Under the pieces are notes generated by a model, which ran no database searches, was not told the origin of the DNA, and saw nothing but the letters and a program-made list of their open reading frames with translations. Source: Cryptomeria japonica (lineage: Eukaryota; Streptophyta; Pinopsida; Cupressales; Cupressaceae). Taken from it: 64,000 nucleotides of DNA. Shown here piece after piece: positions 56,333-64,000 of the stretch (its first letter is position 1; every line of letters starts with the position of its first letter). Made by a program: the position numbers and the translations under genes. The DNA lies in assembly GCF_030272615.1 (NCBI RefSeq), contig NW_026729182.1, forward strand, positions 62,001 to 126,000. The letters are read 5' to 3'.

Positions 56333-56664
56333 AAAAAGTCAGACTTTAATGATTTTTAAATAGGTGATCCCGTTTGAAAGAGAAAAGGACTTTCCCCACT
56401 TAGGATAATGATGATAGTGGAAAAAGAAAACAAAATAAACCATTACAAATATGACATCCCATATATCAAGTGTCCATACTAGATTTTTGATCATTTAGAA
56501 TCATTGTACCCATATCATCTAGGAGGTCGTGCATAGAGGTCCACACCTTCAATCTTTTTATGAAAGGTCCCAAATTAGCTAGCCTATTAGCTAATGTGTT
56601 CCCTCTTCCTAGAGAGTGTGAGTTAATTTGTATGGTGAAAATCAAAGACGAGATTTCTCATAGT

Positions 56665-57123
56665 TTAGCTAGGGGATGCCTTACCATTAAGCATCATGAT
56701 TATGTTTCTCGAGTCACCTTCAACAATAATTGTAACAAAGCCTTTATCATTTTCTAGAGATATACCATGGTACATAGGAGCTGCCTTAGCAAAGTTGGAG
56801 GTCTTGACCCCTAAATTGATCATGTAGGAAATAATCAAGCTATCTAACTCATCCCTAATGATGCCTCCCTTTGTCACTCGACTTGGATTTCCCTTTGATG
56901 AGCCGTAAAATGTTAATTTTAGCCAACCAATTTCAAGGGGACTAGTGAATAAAGTTTCTAAATCCAAAGCCCAAGAGATGAAATTAGAGAGGGAGAGAAA
57001 AATCTTCCAATTAGCAATGTTGATCTTAAGAGGCGAGGGGGACTTCTTGTGCTTGGAAGAGGGAAAACACTTGATATTATCCTTTATGTTGTGGATAATG
57101 GAGATCACTAAAGCTTCCCACAA
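56665..57123 (-). pseudogene. LINE2 RNase H domain
   Basis: GWLKLTFYGSSKGNPSRVTK (catalytic Asp replaced by Tyr in FYGSSKGNPS), GGIIRDE, then VTIIVEGDSRNIIMMLNGK with the EGDS motif. Open over 152 codons, then stops. The missing Asp indicates a dead enzyme. Confidence 0.8.
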
Positions 57124-57774
57124 AAATTTCTTATCCCTAAAAATTATGTTGTTATGCTCTTTCTAAATACTCTAGCTTGAGTGAAGAAAACCCTACCGCT
57201 AAAGCTGAACAATCAAGGGGTGGGAGAATTGGGGGGGGGGGGGTCAAGGAATATGAAACCAACATGGGATCTTTTTGCCAAGTCTAGGTTGAAGAGAATG
57301 TTTAAATAGTACTCACAATGGAATAAGAGATGAATGATAGTTTCTTTAATGTTTTAGCAAAAAAAAAAAACGATTGACCAATTACTTACCTCTTTTCTAG
57401 AGATTATCAATGGCACGAATTTTTCTATGACAAAATATCCACAAAAAAAGTAGACTTTAGGGATGGTTCTACATCTCCATATGTTTCTCCACTCAAATTG
57501 AGGAGGCCACAAAGGAGAGAAGAGATTGAATCTAGACTTGACCGATTAAATCCCATCCTTAGAAGAAGGCCAAACCAGAATATCAAGAGAATGAGGTCTA
57601 TAAAATATTTGCATGTTATAGATCGAGGAGTTCAATAGTAGCAACATGAATTGTGGGATCAAATTTTTTAGGATCAGTTTTCTAAGGAGACGAAGAAATA
57701 TTCCAATAGTCCTTGACAATGACATAAAGTCTCCTAGTTAAGTCCACCTCAATAGCCAAGCATAGAGGGTGGAA

Positions 57775-59300
57775 CTATAGAGGAACATAAGAGGCCCAAG
57801 GATCCTTCCAAAAGTAGACTAGTTCACCATTACCTAGCTTCCAAATCACATTATTGCTTAATAAGGATCTATTTTTAAGAATGCTATTGTAGATGTGATA
57901 ACCATGAGGCAAAGTGTCCAAATGAAGAAACAATCTTCCTTCCCTTCCTTGCAAATATTTAGCTCTCAAAACACTTGACCAGTTAGAGGGAATCATAAGA
58001 ATTATCTAGCTAAATTTTGAGAGAAAATAAGTATTCGAGGTTTTAGTATTTCTAATGTTAAGGCCCCTTGACTTTTTACAAGAGAAAAACATCTCCTAAT
58101 CCACAATGGATACATGATTCTTTTGATCCATCCTTGACTAGAGGAAACTTCTTTGACTCTATTCTAACTTCTTAGTCTATGAAGAAAGAATTTGAAAAAG
58201 AGAAAGAAGAGAGATATAGGTACTTTGGAGAGAAGCCTTAACCAAGTAGAATTTCCCAATATTACTCAAAGGAGACCTTTCCAACCAGCAAGTGTTTTTT
58301 GAATCTGTTTCAGTAAAGATGACCAAACAAAACTATAAAATTTTGATGTTGTTAAGTGCATACCCAAATAGGATGAAGGAAGGTTGGAGATTTGACACTT
58401 TAGCAAACTAGCAATACAGACTTGAAGAGAGGGATGGACATGCATGAAATATAAAGTAGTTTTTTTTAGATTTATCTTTTGACCTAGGACCATAGCTTAA
58501 TCTAACAAAATAGAGACCCAACCCTTAGCCTCCACCATGGAAGAATACCCAATGAATATGGTATCATCAACAAAACATTGATGGGAAACAAACTAAGGGG
58601 ACAAAGATAGCCTAACACATTGAAAGAGGCATGTTCTCACACTATTATCGATGTTTTTTCCAACCACATCAACCAATAGAATGAACAAGTAGGGAGAGAG
58701 AGGATCCCTTTGATGGACCCCTCCAAAGACCAAGAAAAAACCTTAAGGGGAGCCATAAACAAGAATAGAGAACATAGGGGAATGATTGAGAACTTCAATC
58801 ATTTGCAAAATCTTGCCACAAAACTTGAACTTACTTAAAACCCTTGAGAGGAATAGCCATGATACTGTGTTATATGTTATAGAAATGTCCAAATTTAAGA
58901 GCATAGTTTATCTCTTACTTTTTTACCTAGAAGAAACCCCTTCTAGTGGGCATTAATCATGTTAATGATTTAATTTGATTGACCACCAGTTTAGAAAAAA
59001 ACTTATGTAGAGTATTACAAAGGTTGATAGGCCTAAACTTTGACATTCTATTTGCACCAACCTTTTTAGGGATAAGGACATTATTTCTCTAAGAGGCCTG
59101 TGAGTAGATTGAAACTCCTTGATAGCTAAAATAACATCAGGACCCACAATACTCCAATGCATTTGACAAAAAGTCAAGGGGAATCCATTTAGACTTAGGA
59201 ACTTAAAGGGGCTAAGAGAAAAGACCACAATTTTTGCTTCTTCTAAAAATCTAAGTTCTAGGGCCTCCAAATCATGGGGAAAGGGAGTTGGGAATAGCCT
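57775..59300 (-). pseudogene. LINE2 reverse transcriptase remnant
   Basis: Pieces: LNGFPLTFCQMHWSIVGPD (59160-59200), an SLCNTLYK-like region near 59010, MIPYSLGILPWW around 58540 where the F-A/V-D-D motif should be, LGQKINLKKTTLYFMHV and SNLPSSYLGMHLTTSKFYSF (58266-58493), KTLAGWKGLL. Further down: WSSVLRAKYLQGREGRLFLH, NRSLLSNNVIWKLGNGELVY, FWKDPWA (57775-57996). Order matches plant L1 ORF2. Poly-G at 57231-57242 lies downstream. Confidence 0.75.
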
Positions 59301-59593
59301 AAAGGATTATATTTGAAACTTGATTGAAGAGGGGATAAGAATTAGGGGGTGGATTGAGAAGATTCTTGAAAAAATTGACTCCTTCCTGGTAGATCTATTC
59401 AACGTGATAGAAGACCGTACTATCTACCCAGATAAGTTCAAAAATTCTATTGCTTTTATTATGCTTGTGGATAGATTGATGAAATAAATTAGTGTTCAGA
59501 TTACTCTCCTTAATCCATTTAAGTATGAATCTTTGCTTCTAAAAAATCTTCTCTTTTTCCACAAGATTATGAAGCTTTCTCAAGAGAACTTTC

Positions 59594-60600
59594 TTATAAA
59601 GCTAGCTTGGGAGAGGCCCCAACCTTGTCCATGTAAATATTGATAGAAATAATTTGAACTTTAATGTCCTTCTGAGAGAAGATGTTACAAAATGAAAACT
59701 CTTTCCACTCAATGAGATTTCTCTTTATTATTTTAAGTTTTTGAACTAAATAAAATATTGTATTCTCTTGAACCTCCAAATCCCACCAAAGAGCTAAAAT
59801 CCCCTTCAAATTAGGTTGATGGGTCCATAATAGTTTGACGCTGAAGGGAAATTTTATAGTAGGCTTGGAAAGGAGCCAATGGAGGAGGCTAGGAAAATGA
59901 CTAGAGCCAAAATGAATCATCGAAGAAGGGTGACCATGATTAATGAGATTCCAAGAGGATATTAGACAACAATCAAGGCAGACCTAGATGTAGCCATATC
60001 CAGATCTCTTATTGGACCAAATACATTTCATCCCTTCTAAATCCAATTCAATTAAACCCCCATGAATCAAAAGAAGATGGAGATCCACCATAATATTAGA
60101 AAAGTGACCGACACCCCCTATTTTCTATGGGGTCAAAAGGGGAGTCTTAAAATATCCCATAAGCATCCAATTGGAATCCTAGAAATTAACTTTGAGGCTA
60201 AGAAGGGAATACCATTGACCTCTCCTCATCACTTGATTATTTGAGAGAATAGATGATTGAGAGGATCCTTTTTGAATTGTTGGCCACATCATAAAAGAAG
60301 TTATTAAGATAATGTTCATCTTTAGAGTTGAGAACACTAGTTAAGTTGTGGGGTTTCCATAATGTCATTAAACCCCTAGAGGCACCATCTACATCCACAA
60401 CCAAAGAATTAGAGAAATGCTAGATAAACTTACTCACTTTGACAAAAGCATTAACACTCATATTGGTTTCCCGAAGAAGAAGAATCTCAGGTTTGATTTT
60501 TTTAATGATATTTTTTATTATATTTTTCTTATGAAGAATATTTAACCCCCTTTTATTCCAAGAGAGAATGATCAATTTTTAGATTTCCCCAAATAGGGAT
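59594..60600 (-). pseudogene. LINE2 endonuclease region
   Basis: Remains of the apurinic-type endonuclease at the ORF2 N-terminus: NGIPFLASKLISRIPMGY, GGLIELDLEGMKCIWSNKRS (60000-60060), IHFGSSHFPSLLHW (the SDHFP-type block), then the linker KPTIKFPFSVKLLWTH and LEVQENTIFYLVQKLKIIK. Many stops above 60250. Confidence 0.65.
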
Positions 60601-60652
60601 CCTCTAGAGTACTCTTGCATTGAATGACCACATCTCTTACCACATTTGACTG

Positions 60653-61420
60653 TCATGTTTCTTTGGTAGGCTTGCAGCTAGGTTTCAAATCTTTTCCCAC
60701 ATCCGTAGTTTTTCTTAGGCTCTTGAATGAGGAAGAAGGAGTAGAAGGGATCCTAATAAAAGAAAGAGGCCTAGAAGAACCCACCAGAGGAGAAGGAAAG
60801 AGGATCTCGACGAGGGCTGAGTCTCGCTTAAATAGGACCACTTCAAAAGGGTTGAATTGAGACTTTGAAGAGAGGACTAGAGGGGATGAGGTCCAACACC
60901 ACAATGGACCATCAGAGGGTGGGGGCATGTAGTTCTCTTGAGTTGGGGCCGTTGAATCTAAAAATAAAGATTTTTTAGAAGCCAAATTCTTGAGTAACAC
61001 AAAAGTAGAAGGAGATCTTTCTGACCGACCATCAGGAGAGTTAGTAGTCAGATCATTAGAAGGAGAAATATTTAAGACCAAAACATTGACAAGGACCTCC
61101 TTAGATATCTTAGGAACCAATGAATCCAATTGAGGGATAGAAGCTTAAAAATGACACCTCTAAGATGGAGAGTTGAGGAAGACAAAATGGTCATAGAACA
61201 ATCAACTAAAATCCCCTCCTCGATGGAAGACTAGATCCAAAACCTGTTTGGAGATATAAGACTCGAGAACTTCCAATACTGGTGGAGTAGTAAGTGATCA
61301 CTTCCACTTAAATAGAGGAAGAGGGATAACCTTCCTACAACTAGCTTTAGGGCAAGCATCACTTTGGTGACTTGGTAAAGAGAAAATATGGCAAAAAGAG
61401 GTAGAATTTTAAAATTCTAG
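60653..61420 (-). pseudogene. LINE2 ORF1 tail
   Basis: A knuckle-like FCHIFSLPSHQSDACPK at about 61340-61390 (C-x2-C...H...C with the second Cys and a Gly replaced), then a Ser/Pro-rich stretch open at 60653-61129 (NISPSNDLTTNSPDGRSERS). Plant LINE ORF1 proteins bind RNA with such knuckles (known). Position upstream of the endonuclease supports the call. Confidence 0.5.
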
Positions 61421-61553
61421 GAGTTGAGACTAGGAATCAAAATGGGATTCCAACCTCACTGAATTCGATAATACCTTGTGATGTTCAATGTTAACAAAAA
61501 AGTGAGTGAAAACTAGCCTATATTTGCTTTTTAATGATAATATCAATAGAGAG

Positions 61554-62493
61554 TGTATACGATGAAAATGGAATGTTAAAACTATTGTAAAACCAACAAA
61601 GATCCAGCCACATAAAACCCTAGTTCTACAATTAAGATCTACCATACAACAATGAAGAACCTAAAACATGCAAAATATAAAAAACATGAAAGATTATACC
61701 ATTCACATGCTTAGTAAGGTTTGATTTCAATTTTTTCCTATCTTCATCGATCTTGTTTGATATAATTGTTCTCAAATTTTGTATTGTGCACAAGATCTCA
61801 ACAAAGAACAAATTGTGGTTGTGTAGATGCTTGATTGCTTGATCGCATGAAGGATTGATTGATCACATACTAAATCATCAGGGTTGGTAAGGATGAAAGG
61901 ATCCTCTTATATAGAAGACACCTTATAAAATAGAGGGATATAATTAAGAGGTGAAAGGATAAATGGTTGGCTAGGATTAAATGGTAGGTAGAGGAAATAA
62001 TAAAATATTAGAGAGGTTGTTAAAGGAAAATTAAGAGATGGATAACAAGTGTCATGGAGGGAAAAAGCTAATTAGTTAATTAAATAAATAAAGATCTATT
62101 TAATTAATAGAAGAGGTGGGACCAATTAAATAAATAAAATGTTTTTTTATTTAATGTAGGGAAAGGATAATTTAAATAAATAAAAATATTTATTTAAATA
62201 GCTTGGAAAGGATAATTTAAATAAATAAAAATATTTATTTAAATAGGGAAAGGATAATTTAAATAAATAAAAATATTTATTTAAATAGGGAAAGGATAAT
62301 TTAAATAAATAAAAATATTTATTTAAATAGGGAAATGATAATTTAAATAAATAAAAATATTTATTTAAATAGGGAAAGGCTAGAAGAGGATAAATGAATA
62401 TTTAAATAAATAAAAATCTATTTAATTAATAGAAGGCTTAGGATAAAATAATTAAATATATAAATCAGACTAGAACAATTTTAGGGGTCTACA
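61554..62493 (-). repeat. LTR, family F, with amplified 41-bp repeat
   Basis: TGTATACGATG...GGGTCTACA, same family as 54183-54991, 940 bp. Longer because a unit of about 41 bp (GGAAAGGATAATTTAAATAA ... AAATATTTATTTAAATA) is repeated five times at 62157-62377. Right flank TTTTAGAGCATCC is the complement of a GGATGCTCTAAAA tract, so this may be the 3' LTR of a minus-strand element otherwise lost. No target duplication seen. Confidence 0.7.
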
Positions 62494-62672
62494 TTTTAGA
62501 GCATCCTTGTGCTTAGTCAACCCTAAATGAATGGGGTAATGGTAGGAAGTAGGTTTAATTTGAATTTAAAATGTAAAATTAGTGGATAACAGATGCACAG
62601 GAATAATAGATAAATGGATAGAACAATTGTATAAGTTATGAGAAAACATGAAAGATAATAAGTAGTAGATAT
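62494..62672. other. Short spacer between two LTRs
   Basis: Probably the internal remnant of the family F element next to its 3' LTR. No ORF. Confidence 0.4.
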
Positions 62673-63848
62673 TGTGTCGACTTGAATTTCATCATCAAAA
62701 TACTACCTGCAGCAAGTTAGTTTCACAAAATACAAAGAAACTGCTACAGGAAATCCAAAATCAACCAATGAAACTACATGAAATACATATGAAATAAAAA
62801 TACTATTATTGCCTTCATGATTTATGTCTCATTGTGTCCTAACTCCACTATTCCTGGTTTTAGATGGTGTGCTCTCAGACAAGCACCAATTGCTTCCAAG
62901 ATGGCATATGAAGAATGGACTGATAACTAGTAGTTAACTAATGCTATGATATGAAATGCTAAATGATTATACTTATTTGCTTCAAGATAAAAAACTCACG
63001 GATGCATAAGTTTTCACAAATGATTAGCTTTGGAAACTCACTTGAAGACTAACTTGAAAACTAACTCTCTATCATCTCAAACTCCCGATCTTATAGACTT
63101 TGAGAGGATAAGATGATGTGGCCTAGATCAATGATCATGATCAGATCTGGAGATTTGGATGGCAGTGAGAAAAGGTGAAGGTTGAGAGAAAGGGGGAAGG
63201 AGAAGAAAAGTGTCACTCATCTCAGCTTGACTGGGTTGCTGACTGAGGGAATCTAGGGATGGTTGGAGAAGATTTAGGCATGAGAGGACAACTGGACTCA
63301 AGTCCTTCCTAAGATGTAGGGATTTTGGAGGGAATATAGAAGAAGGTTATGAAATGTGTGTATGTACACAATATTTTATTAAATTTGGAGGTTGAAGATA
63401 AGTGGCTAATAAATATTTTATTTATTTTAATTTGTTAAATTAATTTAGCCACATGATAGATGAGTTGGCAAAGGAAATATGAAGTGGAGATGGAAGGTAA
63501 GTTGGAAATGAAATTAAATAATTTAAGAAATCATTTAATATTTGAGACTATAGGATAGGAGAATAATCATTAAATATTAGATATTTAAATGATTGGAAGA
63601 AATAATTAAATATTAGATATTTAATTAATTGATTAAAAGGATAATTAAATATTAGATATTTAATTAATTAGAGGAATAGGATAGATGAATTAATTAATAA
63701 AATATTTCAATAAAATTAATTAATAGAAAGACACGAAATGAATTAAATAAATTAATCTTTTCAAATTAACTATTTAATAGAAGAATAAACATTAAATAAA
63801 TACAAAATATTTATTTAATCGCTCATAGCCAATTTTTATGTGTATACA
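62673..63848 (-). repeat. Element C 3' LTR (same family as A)
   Basis: TGTGTCGACTTG...GTGTATACA, 1176 bp. Both ends align with 10978-11553. The full-length form keeps the middle block 62970-63585. Confidence 0.85.
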
Positions 63849-64000
63849 TTTTTCCCCTCTTTGAAATGATGTCAAGACAACATTATTTCAAAGATTAAAT
63901 CAAGTCTCGTTAATGTACCTGATAGAGATAAAAATCTTGATTGTGTGCCCCCTCGGGAGATTGATCGTGAATTTGTTGAATAATTTTGATAAGCAATTGA
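63849..64000 (-). mobile_element. Element C internal 3' end (continues past window)
   Basis: The plus strand TTTTTCCCCTCTTTGAAATG is the complement of a purine tract AAAGAGGGGAAAAA adjoining the LTR, so C is a minus-strand gypsy element. No clear coding frame in the 150 bases seen. Confidence 0.6.

Larger units (their letters stand above)
55641..61553 (-). mobile_element. LINE2: decayed non-LTR retrotransposon
   Basis: Minus strand. From high to low: a zinc-knuckle ORF1 tail, endonuclease, RT, RNase H and a third ORF with the same domain as LINE1. The 5' side is cut by the LTR at 61554; the 3' end is uncertain. Coding regions are full of stops and shifts, more than in LINE1, so it is probably older. 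Confidence 0.7.

Noticed and set aside
54183-62493. Family F LTRs as one element enclosing LINE2
   Set aside because: The left copy has its own near-perfect target duplication and the right copy lacks a PBS on its inner side; two separate insertions fit better.

Overview
The window looks like plant nuclear DNA, most likely from a large-genome gymnosperm such as a conifer (inference). It is AT-rich and gene-poor. Almost all of it is nested, decayed retroelements: Ty3/gypsy, Ty1/copia and LINE elements with a fused RNase H. There is one convincing host gene, a two-exon F-box/LRR-type gene at 45277-46763 (+). I see no bacterial operons, CRISPR arrays or rRNA/tRNA genes.

Layout. 1-11553: a minus-strand Ty3/gypsy element (A) cut by the window start, with its 5' LTR at 10978-11553. 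A non-autonomous copia-type element (D1, 1786-5253) sits inside its coding region. 11554-15235: a degenerate copy of the F-box locus surroundings without the F-box gene, carrying a small Harbinger-like MITE (12540-12707) and an LTR-like block (R3a, about 12883-14628). 15205-16200: an unidentified exon-intron gene relic. 16490-20753: a second copia-type element (D2) with a perfect 5-bp target duplication. 20754-22330: AT-rich DNA. 22330-24204: a second unidentified multi-exon relic (minus). 24790-26460: about 13 tandem units of about 130 bp, each a near-palindrome. 26460-27670: low-complexity DNA and a GA microsatellite.

About 27672-28280 plus 39674-40180 is a second R3 LTR-like block split by element B (28281-39673), a structurally complete Athila-like Ty3/gypsy element. 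B has 1.3-kb LTRs, a TTGAG target duplication, PBS, gag, PR, RT-RNaseH, IN and an extra long ORF between IN and the 3' LTR. About 40180-44356 is a 5'-truncated LINE (LINE1) with RT, RNase H and a third ORF. 44357-45112 is an LTR stub plus the F-box upstream repeat, followed by the F-box gene. 46764-49740 is its 3' flank with a 250-bp-arm inverted repeat. 49741-54182 holds a third partial upstream repeat, a copia pol remnant and unassigned DNA. 54183-54991 is a probable solo LTR. About 55640-61553 is a second, heavily decayed LINE (LINE2). 61554-62493 and 62673-63848 are two more LTRs. The second belongs to the same family as element A and its body runs off the window end.

The most notable point is a shared protein domain. 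It occurs in the ORF between IN and the 3' LTR of gypsy element B and in an ORF downstream of the RNase H domain in both LINEs. In LINE1 this third ORF begins with a TAATG overlap with the ORF2 stop, which would fit termination-reinitiation translation. Two unrelated retroelement classes in one window thus carry a homologous accessory gene.

Nearly all element coding regions are broken. Many in-frame stops are TAG/TAA/TGA at places where CAG, CAA, CGA or TGG would be expected, as expected from methylation-driven C-to-T decay.
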